The position numbers and the translations under genes are program-made. Under the pieces are notes generated by a model. It saw only the letters and a list, made by a program, of their open reading frames with translations, did no database searches and was not told where the DNA came from. From JBFHER01 sp041584055 (GTDB lineage Bacteria > Bacteroidota > Bacteroidia > Bacteroidales > UBA5342): a stretch of 7,618 nucleotides of DNA. The DNA lies in contig JBFHER010000180.1 of NCBI GenBank assembly GCA_041584055.1, positions 1 through 7,618 on the forward strand. The letters run 5' to 3'. Shown here piece by piece: positions 1 to 5,984 of this stretch (its first letter is position 1; the number at the start of each line of letters is the position of its first letter).

Positions 1-733
1 GTTTTTGGCACAAGGACTTGATCCCAAAAGAGATACAAAATTGCGCACGCTGGTGATTGGTGCAGAACCTCACTCAGAGGAACACCGTAAACGCATCGAG
101 GATATGTTTGGTGTAAAAGCATTTAACTCTTTTGGGCTGTCAGAGATGAATGGGCCTGGAGTTGCATTTGAATGTACGCATCAATGTGGCTTACACATTT
201 GGGAAGATGCTTTTTTTGTTGAAATTATCAACCCGGATACCATGGAACCTGTACCCGATGGAGAGTATGGAGAGCTGGTGATGACCACCCTTGATCGCAC
301 TGCCATGCCCATTATACGTTATCGAACCAGAGATATCACAAGGATTATTCCGGGTGAATGCAAATGTGGCAGAACACATCGGCGCATCGATCGCATTACA
401 GGCCGTACGGATGATATGTTTATCATAAAAGGTTGCAATGTCTACCCAATGCAAATTGAAGGTGTTTTGATGAAAGTGCCGGAGGTTGGAACGGATTACC
501 GGATTTTACTGGATACCATTGAGGATGTGGATGAAATGGTGATCGAGGTCGAAGTAAAAAAGGAGTGGTTTACCGGAGATGTGACAGCCCTTACCAACCT
601 TACGAAAAGACTTGTTCACCTGATTCGTGACGAGGTGCTTGCAAAGCCTACAATTCGTTTGGTTGAACCGGGATCAATCCCTAAGCAAGAAGGAAAAGCA
701 GTTCGCGTATTTGACAATAGAATTAAAATTTAA
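1..733 (+). CDS. paaK: Phenylacetate-CoA ligase family protein (aryl-acid:CoA ligase), C-terminal part
   Basis: This is the last ~243 residues of an AMP-forming adenylate enzyme of the PaaK family. The usual length is about 430 residues, so the N-terminal half lies left of the window; the reading frame is open to base 2, and the TTG at 5 is not a true start. The family activates phenylacetate or related aryl acids to CoA thioesters in the cytoplasm using ATP. Visible signatures, in order, are SFGLSEMNGPGVAFEC (family core motif), LHIWEDAFFVEII, the YRTRD adenylate-binding motif (about bases 317-334), GRTDDMFIIKG (hinge into the C-terminal domain), and KQEGKAVRV, whose Lys at 695-697 is the expected catalytic lysine 11 residues from the end. 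Four cysteines (C..C in ECTHQCGLH, CxC in ECKCGRTH) suggest a structural metal site; this is inference. It stops 11 bases before the ACT gene, so the two are probably co-transcribed. The exact substrate (phenylacetate, indoleacetate, other) cannot be read from the sequence. Confidence 0.93.
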   Translation, partial: FLAQGLDPKRDTKLRTLVIGAEPHSEEHRKRIEDMFGVKAFNSFGLSEMNGPGVAFECTHQCGLHIWEDAFFVEIINPDTMEPVPDGEYGELVMTTLDRTAMPIIRYRTRDITRIIPGECKCGRTHRRIDRITGRTDDMFIIKGCNVYPMQIEGVLMKVPEVGTDYRILLDTIEDVDEMVIEVEVKKEWFTGDVTALTNLTKRLVHLIRDEVLAKPTIRLVEPGSIPKQEGKAVRVFDNRIKI

Positions 734-744
734 AGCATCACACC

Positions 745-1185
745 ATGGCTTACCAGGTATCTATTTTTCTTGAAAACAAGCTGGGACATTTTGAAAAAGT
801 GACCGGTGTTCTGGCAGAAGAGAATATTAATATCCGCACGATGACCTTGACCCATACCGCCAATGGATGGGGGATACTGAACCTTGTTGTGACCGATCCC
901 GAACGGGCAAAAGTGGCTTTAATCGAAAAGGGTTTATCTGCTACTCTGAGAGAGATCGTGGCCATTGAAATGGATGATAAGCCGGGTGGACTTGATCTCA
1001 TACTGAAAGACCTGGCAAAGGCAGAGATAAACTTTACCAATGCTTATGGCCGGATGCTGCAGGAAAACAACAAGGCATACCTGGTGATAGACGTTCAGGA
1101 TATTCCGGATGCTGCAGAACGCCTTAAAAAAATTAACGTTGCAATGGCCAGCGATAACGCTGTATATGGAAACCACTTAAAATAA
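745..1185 (+). CDS. Tandem ACT-domain protein, putative amino-acid sensor
   Basis: This 146-residue protein is made of two ACT domains and nothing else. ACT 1 covers roughly residues 4-66, with the loop-helix signature ENKLGHFEKVTGVL followed by INIRTM. ACT 2 covers roughly residues 70-142, with KPGGLDLILKDL followed by INFTNAY. ACT domains typically bind amino acids at the loop between the first strand and helix, where the LG and PG glycines sit here. No catalytic domain is present, so it should be a stand-alone sensor or a regulatory subunit, probably dimeric. Some databases loosely label such proteins as acetolactate synthase regulatory subunits; the context argues against that. It lies 11 bases after the aryl-CoA ligase and 5 bases before a small membrane protein, a neighbourhood known from other anaerobes. 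The ligand is likely an aromatic amino acid or aryl acid, but this is inference. The ATG at 745 is the only sensible start; no Shine-Dalgarno sequence precedes it. Confidence 0.88.
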   Translation: MAYQVSIFLENKLGHFEKVTGVLAEENINIRTMTLTHTANGWGILNLVVTDPERAKVALIEKGLSATLREIVAIEMDDKPGGLDLILKDLAKAEINFTNAYGRMLQENNKAYLVIDVQDIPDAAERLKKINVAMASDNAVYGNHLK

Positions 1186-1190
1186 ATAGT

Positions 1191-1379
1191 ATGTTTGGAA
1201 TTGAAGATCCCGGGATTTATTGGGCATTTCTTTTGATTTTTGCCTGTGTTATTTTTGCTGTTGTATTCGGTATATTAAACTGGAACAAAGGCATTGAAAG
1301 TGACAAAGAAGAATTGGAAAGAGACTTGAAATGGGAAGAGAAAGAGGATGAAATACGTCATCAGGTAACTGATCTCTGA
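1191..1379 (+). CDS. Symporter small accessory protein (62 aa, single membrane helix)
   Basis: This is a 62-residue protein with a short N-terminal segment (MFGIEDPGIYW), one hydrophobic helix at about residues 10-29 (AFLLIFACVIFAVVFGI), the motif LNWNKG just after the helix, and a highly charged C-terminal tail rich in Glu, Lys and Asp that is probably a cytoplasmic helix. The pattern 'M-F/L-G-I/M-D/E-D-P...one helix...NWNKG' matches the small proteins named 'symporter small accessory protein', which are encoded beside SSS-family transporters in bacteria and archaea. Consistent with this, two SSS symporters follow directly. It starts 5 bases after the ACT gene, so translation is probably coupled or at least shares a transcript. 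The role (assembly, stability or regulation of the symporter) is inferred from family and position only. A chance ORF is unlikely given the clear motif and membrane topology. Confidence 0.85.
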   Translation: MFGIEDPGIYWAFLLIFACVIFAVVFGILNWNKGIESDKEELERDLKWEEKEDEIRHQVTDL

Positions 1380-1387
1380 TCCATATG

Positions 1388-1420
1388 AGCGGAGGATCAC
1401 CATTGGTGATTCTGCGTGCT
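1388..1420 (+). other. Strong RNA hairpin between the small accessory gene and the first symporter
   Basis: Bases 1393-1401 (AGGATCACC) pair with 1405-1413 (GGTGATTCT) across a three-base loop ATT, giving a nine-pair stem with one G-U pair. After a small internal loop, 1388-1390 (AGC) can pair with 1418-1420 (GCT). It is not followed at once by a clean T run (GCGTGCTTTGTTTC follows), so it is a weak candidate for an intrinsic terminator. An RNA-processing, stability or attenuation element that separates expression of the upstream genes from the symporters is just as possible. The fold was found by eye, with no energy calculation. Confidence 0.5.
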
Positions 1421-1455
1421 TTGTTTCTAATTATTTTCCTTTATCTGATCTCTTC

Positions 1456-1460
1456 GGAGG
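1456..1460 (+). promoter_or_regulatory. Isolated GGAGG Shine-Dalgarno-like motif upstream of the first symporter
   Basis: GGAGG sits 7 bases before the ATG at 1468, which is not in the symporter frame, and 29 bases before the true symporter ATG at 1490, which is too far for normal use. The other genes in this window have no such motif, as expected in Bacteroidota. It may therefore be chance, or part of a leader that loads ribosomes at 1468. A second GGAGG lies at 1391-1395 inside the hairpin. Confidence 0.25.
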
Positions 1461-1489
1461 TCACACTATGTTAGCAAAAATCCACCACT

Positions 1490-3049
1490 ATGAGTACATT
1501 CACCTTAGGTTTAATCGTATTAGTTTATCTGCTGTCGCTCACCTATCTGGGCTTTCGGGGATACAAACAAACAAAAAGTGCCAAAGATTATTTGTTGGCA
1601 GGACGGAACATCCATCCCTTTGTGATGGCTGTTTCCTATGGGGCAACTTTTATTTCATCATCTGCAATCATTGGGTTTGGAGGCGTCGCAGCAAATTTCG
1701 GAATGGGACTGCTGTGGCTGACCTTTTTAAACATGTTTGTGGGGGTGGTCATCGCATTTATATTTTTGGGGCGCAAAACTCGAAAGATTGGGCATCACCT
1801 GGATGCGCATACCTTTCCTGAATTTCTTGGAAAACGCTTTGGAAGCAAGGCCATTCAGGTTTTTGCAGGTGCAGTTATATTCATTGCCATGCCGCTTTAT
1901 GCCGCGGTTGTTCTGAAGGGAGGAGCGGTTTTCATCGAAGAAATATTCGAAATCGATTATAACATTGCCCTTTTTGTTTTCTCACTTGTGATTGCAGCAT
2001 ATGTGATAGCCGGAGGAATGAAAGGTGTAATGTACACGGATGCCTTACAGGGGTCCATCATGTTTGTGAGCATGTTTTTTCTGCTTATCTGGACTTACAA
2101 GGTGATTGGAATGGGTTTCAGCGAAGCCAACCAATCCTTGTCAGATATGGCCAATCTAGTTCCTGAGAAACTACAGGCCATTGGTCATGCCGGTTGGACA
2201 TCTATGCCAAAAGGCGGTTCTCCATGGTGGTATATCCTTGTAACATCCCTTGTGATGGGCGTGGGAATTGGTGTATTGGCTCAACCTCAACTGGTGGTTC
2301 GTTTCATGACGGTTAAAAGCAACCGTGAATTAAATCGTGCGGTTTTAATCGGATGTATTTTCATCATCGCCACAACCGGAATCATTTTTACGGTAGGTTC
2401 TTTATCAAACATTTTCTTTTTGCAAACCGAAGGTAAAATTGCAGTGGGTGTGATGCCGGATCTTGATAAGATTATTCCAACATACATTAAAGCGGCGATG
2501 CCTGCATGGTTTGCTGCGGTATTTATGCTTACCATTTTGTCTGCAAGCATGTCAACGCTTAGTTCACAGTTTCATGCCATGGGTTCATCCATCGGGCGTG
2601 ATGTTGTGGGTACCTTAAAGCAGAAAATAAACAGTACCATGATAACACGCGCAGGGGTTGCTTTTTCAATCATCCTGAGTTACATCATATGTTATTCCCT
2701 CAGTATGAGTGTGATTGCACGTGGAACAGCCATCTTTTTCGGAATTTGTGCAGCCACATTTTTACCAGCCTACTTTTGCTCTTTATACTGGGCAAAAACA
2801 ACAAAGCAAGCAGCGCTGTGGAGCATGATCGCAGGTTTTGGTACGAGTCTGTTTGCTCTCTTCTTCCTTCACGCAAAAGAAGCATCGGTGGTTGGTTTAT
2901 GTCAAATGATGTTTGGAAAACCTGTTCTGGTGGATGCAATGCCATGGCCCGTGCTCGATCCTATGGTAATTTCTTTGCCGATATCCGTTTTGGTAATCGT
3001 CCTTGTTACCCTGCTGGCACCGAAAAAAACACAGGTCGCTCACACTTAA
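1490..3049 (+). CDS. Sodium:solute symporter, SSS family (copy 1)
   Basis: This 519-residue integral membrane protein of the Na+/solute symporter (SSS, LeuT-fold) family probably spans the inner membrane about 13 times and couples Na+ entry to solute uptake. The first helix is residues ~4-22. The unwound TM1-like region at 49-71 carries YGATFISSSAIIGFGG, and SASMSTLSSQ at 351-360 is the family Na2-site motif, with Ser/Thr at 355, 356, 358 and 359. Length is normal and there are no gaps or frameshifts. The start at 1490 is set by a TAG at 1472-1474 in the same frame and by the matching N-terminus (MS-x-FTLGLIVL) of copy 2. It follows an aryl-CoA ligase, an ACT protein and a small symporter accessory protein, which points to aryl-acid uptake. 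Proline, pantothenate or sugar transport, also known in SSS, is not supported by context. Substrate assignment is inference. Confidence 0.92.
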   Translation: MSTFTLGLIVLVYLLSLTYLGFRGYKQTKSAKDYLLAGRNIHPFVMAVSYGATFISSSAIIGFGGVAANFGMGLLWLTFLNMFVGVVIAFIFLGRKTRKIGHHLDAHTFPEFLGKRFGSKAIQVFAGAVIFIAMPLYAAVVLKGGAVFIEEIFEIDYNIALFVFSLVIAAYVIAGGMKGVMYTDALQGSIMFVSMFFLLIWTYKVIGMGFSEANQSLSDMANLVPEKLQAIGHAGWTSMPKGGSPWWYILVTSLVMGVGIGVLAQPQLVVRFMTVKSNRELNRAVLIGCIFIIATTGIIFTVGSLSNIFFLQTEGKIAVGVMPDLDKIIPTYIKAAMPAWFAAVFMLTILSASMSTLSSQFHAMGSSIGRDVVGTLKQKINSTMITRAGVAFSIILSYIICYSLSMSVIARGTAIFFGICAATFLPAYFCSLYWAKTTKQAALWSMIAGFGTSLFALFFLHAKEASVVGLCQMMFGKPVLVDAMPWPVLDPMVISLPISVLVIVLVTLLAPKKTQVAHT

Positions 3050-3059
3050 AACATATACA

Positions 3060-4622
3060 ATGAGTTCATTTACACTTGGATTAATCGTACTAGCCTATCT
3101 GTTGTCTTTAAGCTACCTGGGTTTTAGAGGCTATAAACAAACGAAAAGTAGTAAGGATTATTTATTGGCAGGTCGGGATATCCATCCCTTTGTGATGGCC
3201 GTTTCTTATGGTGCAACCTTTATTTCATCCTCAGCCATCATTGGTTTTGGAGGGGTCTCTGCAAATTTTGGGATGGGATTGCTATGGCTTACATTCCTGA
3301 ATATGTTTATCGGGGTGGTGATTGCCTTCATCTTTTTTGGCAGAAGGACACGAAGAATAGGTCATCGTTTGGACGCCCATACATTCCCTGAATTTCTGGG
3401 AAAACGATTTAAAAGCAAATACATTCAGATATTTGCAGGCGCAATCATATTTCTTGCAATGCCTTTGTACGCTGCAGTGGTACTGAAAGGTGGTTCTGTT
3501 TTTATTGAAGAGATTTTTGAAATCGATTACAACATCGCACTTTTAATTTTTTCACTTGTGATTGCGGCGTATGTGATTGCGGGTGGTTTAAAGGGCGTGA
3601 TGTACACCGATGCGCTTCAGGGGACCATTATGTTTGTGAGCATGTTCTTTTTGCTCATATGGACTTATAAAGTGATAGGAATGGGATTTAGTGAAGCCAA
3701 TCAATCCCTGTCGGACATGGCCAATCTCGTTCCGGAAAAATTAAAAGCCATTGGCCATGCCGGGTGGACTTCCATGCCAACGGGTGGATCTGCCTGGTGG
3801 TACATTTTGGTAACTTCTCTAATTATTGGTGTTGGAATTGGTGTGCTGGCACAACCACAGTTGGTGGTTCGTTTTATGACCGTTAAAAGTGATCGTGAAC
3901 TAAACAGGGCTGTCATGATCGGAAGTTTGTTTATTGTCGTCACCACAGGCATCATTTACATGGTTGGTTCTCTTTCAAACATTTATTTCATGCAAACGGA
4001 AGGGAAAATTGCCGTGGGTGTTGTTCCCGATTTGGATAAGATCATTCCAACCTACATAAAATCGGCCATGCCTGGATGGTTTTCAGCTGTTTTTATGCTT
4101 ACAATCCTGTCGGCTAGCATGTCCACCCTTAGCTCACAATTTCACGTGATGGGTTCGTCCATTGGTCGGGATGTGGTGGGTGTGATTAAAAAGAAAACCA
4201 ACAGCACCCTAATCACAAGACTGGGAATTGCTTTTTCCATCATGGTGAGTTATGTGATCAGCTATTCATTGAGCATGAGTGTCATTGCCCGCGGGACCGC
4301 GATCTTTTTTGGGATCTGCGCTGCAACCTTTTTACCCGCCTATTTTTGTTCCCTTTATTGGAAGAAAACAACGAAGCAAGCCGCCTTCTGGAGTATGATT
4401 TCTGGTTTTGTGGTGAGCATATTTGCCCTTTTCTTTCTTCACGCGAAAGAAGCTTCAGTTCTTGGTATTTGTAAAGCGCTTTTTGGTCAGGATATTCTGA
4501 TTACGAAGTTTCCATGGCCTGTTCTGGATCCAATTGTGGTTTCTTTACCAGTATCTGTAATTGTGATTGTTGTGGTAACTTTATTGGCAAAAAAGGGTAG
4601 TGGAGTTATAAATAACATCTAG
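3060..4622 (+). CDS. Sodium:solute symporter, SSS family (copy 2, tandem paralog)
   Basis: This 520-residue SSS symporter is the tandem duplicate of the gene ending 10 bases upstream. A gapless hand alignment shows about 82 differences over 519 positions, roughly 84% identity. Most are conservative swaps inside helices (V/I, A/S, L/M). The Na2-site motif SASMSTLSSQ (351-360), the TM1 region (49-71) and the stretch from YTDALQG to LVPEKL are nearly or wholly unchanged, so both copies should be working transporters. Differences are denser around residues 275-312, 370-400 and 438-480, and at the extreme C-terminus. An upstream in-frame ATG at 3003 lies within copy 1 and would add 19 unrelated residues; the ATG at 3060 gives the N-terminus shared with copy 1. 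The short spacing implies co-transcription. Its substrate is presumably an aryl acid close to that of copy 1. Confidence 0.92.
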   Translation: MSSFTLGLIVLAYLLSLSYLGFRGYKQTKSSKDYLLAGRDIHPFVMAVSYGATFISSSAIIGFGGVSANFGMGLLWLTFLNMFIGVVIAFIFFGRRTRRIGHRLDAHTFPEFLGKRFKSKYIQIFAGAIIFLAMPLYAAVVLKGGSVFIEEIFEIDYNIALLIFSLVIAAYVIAGGLKGVMYTDALQGTIMFVSMFFLLIWTYKVIGMGFSEANQSLSDMANLVPEKLKAIGHAGWTSMPTGGSAWWYILVTSLIIGVGIGVLAQPQLVVRFMTVKSDRELNRAVMIGSLFIVVTTGIIYMVGSLSNIYFMQTEGKIAVGVVPDLDKIIPTYIKSAMPGWFSAVFMLTILSASMSTLSSQFHVMGSSIGRDVVGVIKKKTNSTLITRLGIAFSIMVSYVISYSLSMSVIARGTAIFFGICAATFLPAYFCSLYWKKTTKQAAFWSMISGFVVSIFALFFLHAKEASVLGICKALFGQDILITKFPWPVLDPIVVSLPVSVIVIVVVTLLAKKGSGVINNI

Positions 4623-4643
4623 TTTTAAGTGAACTGGCGTTAG

Positions 4644-4674
4644 GAAACAAATCATTCAATTTGAGAAACAAATC
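4644..4674. repeat. Paired direct repeats GAAACAAATC, possible activator sites
   Basis: GAAACAAATC occurs at 4644-4653 and again at 4665-4674, 21 bases apart start to start, which is two helical turns. Each copy also begins a small inverted repeat: CAAAT (4648-4652) with ATTTG (4659-4663), and CAAA-TCG-TTTG (4669-4679). They lie about 45-80 bases upstream of the start expected for the sigma-54 promoter at 4698, so they could bind its enhancer-binding activator. This is closer than most such sites, and the region is AT-rich, so chance is not excluded. Confidence 0.4.
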
Positions 4675-4697
4675 GTTTGCAACTTATTATTGGATAA

Positions 4698-4714
4698 TTG
4701 GCACACGAATTGCT
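4698..4714 (+). promoter_or_regulatory. Sigma-54 (RpoN) -24/-12 promoter
   Basis: TTGGCAC at 4698-4704, then five bases (ACGAA), then TTGCT at 4710-4714. The sigma-54 consensus is YTGGCACG-N4-TTGCW, and this site matches every conserved base except the G after GGCAC. The essential GG (4700-4701) and GC (4712-4713) are exactly 10 bases apart. Transcription would start near 4725, leaving a leader of about 32 bases before the ATG at 4757. It lies in the only sizeable gap before that gene and points at it. I saw no other site of this quality in the window. Confidence 0.72.
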
Positions 4715-4756
4715 TGCAGTTCATTGTTTTGAATTGAAACTTTCTGATTTTATCAC

Positions 4757-5887
4757 ATGAAGCCATTTTTACTCTTACTAGTCTTTTTACCATTCTATTT
4801 ATTTGGACAAACCCATATTTCCGGCACTGTTGTTGACACAGAAAGTAACAATCCGGTGACCAATGCAACGGTGTACCTGGATGGGACAACAAAAGGAACA
4901 ACAACTGATAAAGATGGAAATTTTACCTTAAAAAACAGTTCTTACCCCTGTCAATTGATTATTAGTCATGTAAGTTATGATGTAAAGGCAATACCGCTGG
5001 CTAATTTTCATGATTCAAATCTGACAATCTCTTTGATGCCCCGGCTTGTTAAAATGAGCGAGTTTCGCGTCATGGATAAGAACGAAAGAGTTAAAAACAT
5101 CAATACGTTTAGAAAATGGTTTCTTGGCTCTGATTATTGGGGAGAGAATGCCGAAATTGTTAACGACAGCATATTATTCTTTGAGTTTCGAACCGATTCA
5201 ATCAAACAAGCCATTGATGAATCCGAATTAAAAACTGAAGATGCACAGGAGGGGGTATTAAGAGATGTTTTTAGTGTAAAGGCCGATGGTCCTTTGATGA
5301 TTCGCCTGCCCATGTTAGGATATAACCTTCGGGTTGATCTGATTAATTTTACTTATACAGAAAACTATGTTGATAATACATCTATCGGAATGTTTATTGG
5401 GTTTTATCACTTTTCACCATTTGAGCGCATGAGCAACCGGGATAAACGGGTGTTTAAAAATAACAGAAGGAGGGCCTACTACCACTCGCGTCAACATTTT
5501 TTGCATTCCCTTATTGAAGGGCGTTTGGCTGAAAACGGATATGAAATAAAGGGATTTGTCCAACAGGAAAATGGGCTTTCAATGCTTACCGAAATTACAA
5601 TTGATACGTGCATACATTGGGAAAAAGGCTTATACAAGATTTGTGGACTGAAAGACCAGGTTATTCATATTAAATATGCTGAGAACTGGAACGGAAAACC
5701 GCTGGATTTAACACGGCGCTATCCTGATAAATCATATCGTTCAAGGGCACATTTTACAGGTGATACTGTTAATGTATACACTTCAGGCAACACACCTGGC
5801 CAGAAACTGATGTTCAGCGGATATATAAGTCAAAAAAAAACAGGTGCTTTTCTTCCGGAAGACTATTCTCCCGATGATGAACTTTAA
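4757..5887 (+). CDS. Exported CarboxypepD_reg-like domain protein, function unknown
   Basis: This 376-residue protein begins with a signal peptide (MKPFLLLLVFLPFYLFGQ, probable cleavage after residue 18), so it acts in the periplasm or at the outer membrane. Residues ~20-95 form a CarboxypepD_reg-like beta-sandwich (ISGTVVDTESNNPVTNATV, then TTTDKDGNFTL), the same module found at the N-terminus of many Bacteroidota surface proteins, including SusC-type transporters. The rest (about 105-376) is not a TonB-dependent barrel. It contains the motifs FRKWFLG (residues ~118), PLMIRLPMLGYNLRVDL (~180) and AYYHSRQHFLHSL (~243), which recur in Bacteroidota proteins named only for the N-terminal domain. 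I do not recognise a catalytic motif. A sigma-54 promoter at 4698-4714 and paired repeats precede it, suggesting activator-controlled expression separate from the symporter genes. The ATG at 4757 is fixed by the signal peptide. Confidence 0.82.
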   Translation: MKPFLLLLVFLPFYLFGQTHISGTVVDTESNNPVTNATVYLDGTTKGTTTDKDGNFTLKNSSYPCQLIISHVSYDVKAIPLANFHDSNLTISLMPRLVKMSEFRVMDKNERVKNINTFRKWFLGSDYWGENAEIVNDSILFFEFRTDSIKQAIDESELKTEDAQEGVLRDVFSVKADGPLMIRLPMLGYNLRVDLINFTYTENYVDNTSIGMFIGFYHFSPFERMSNRDKRVFKNNRRRAYYHSRQHFLHSLIEGRLAENGYEIKGFVQQENGLSMLTEITIDTCIHWEKGLYKICGLKDQVIHIKYAENWNGKPLDLTRRYPDKSYRSRAHFTGDTVNVYTSGNTPGQKLMFSGYISQKKTGAFLPEDYSPDDEL

Positions 5888-5938
5888 TCTTTCTGGCCTG
5901 ACAGTCAAAAATATAATTCTGTGACCGTATGGTGGCAA

Positions 5939-5975
5939 GCATTCTGATCCCACAAAACCACAATCATTAGAATGC
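5939..5975. repeat. Inverted repeat between convergent genes
   Basis: GCATTCT (5939-5945) and AGAATGC (5969-5975) form a perfect seven-base inverted repeat with a 23-base loop, in the 97-base gap between the convergent genes ending at 5887 and 5985. The position suits a bidirectional transcription end, but the loop is long and no T run follows on either strand, so terminator function is uncertain. Confidence 0.3.
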
Positions 5976-5984
5976 GAAAATCAA

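Larger units (their letters stand above)
1490..4622 (+). repeat. Tandem gene duplication of an SSS symporter
   Basis: Two head-to-tail copies (1490-3049 and 3060-4622) align without a gap across their full coding length. DNA similarity is clearly lower than protein similarity, because many third codon positions differ (for example in the first 180 bases of each copy). This indicates an old duplication held under purifying selection rather than a recent one. The sequences flanking the two copies do not appear to be duplicated. Confidence 0.85.

Noticed and set aside
5..7. TTG as start of the CoA ligase
   Set aside because: The protein lacks the N-terminal half of the PaaK family and the frame is open to the left edge.
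3..25. TGGCAC near the left edge as half of a sigma-54 promoter
   Set aside because: There is no GC at the -12 position with correct spacing, and the site is inside the ligase coding sequence.
1421..1450. Possible Bacteroidota-type promoter (TTTG with a downstream TA-rich element) before symporter copy 1
   Set aside because: The -7 element does not match TAnnTTTG and the spacing to TTTG is too short; nothing better is visible in the gap.
1468..1821. 117-codon open frame starting at an ATG with a good GGAGG upstream
   Set aside because: It overlaps the first symporter in another frame, has no recognisable protein features, and the symporter frame has clear homology to its tandem copy. Only the start-site signal is kept as a low-interest finding.
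2287..2945. Antisense open frames within the symporter genes (also 3701-3955, and similar ones at 191-454, 750-1176, 4656-4904)
   Set aside because: They lie opposite well-supported coding sequence or the promoter region, have no domain signatures and look like frame shadows.
3003..3059. Upstream in-frame ATG that would extend symporter copy 2 by 19 residues
   Set aside because: The extension lies inside copy 1, is basic and unrelated to the family N-terminus, and copy 1 and copy 2 share the start MS-x-FTLGLIVL at 1490 and 3060.
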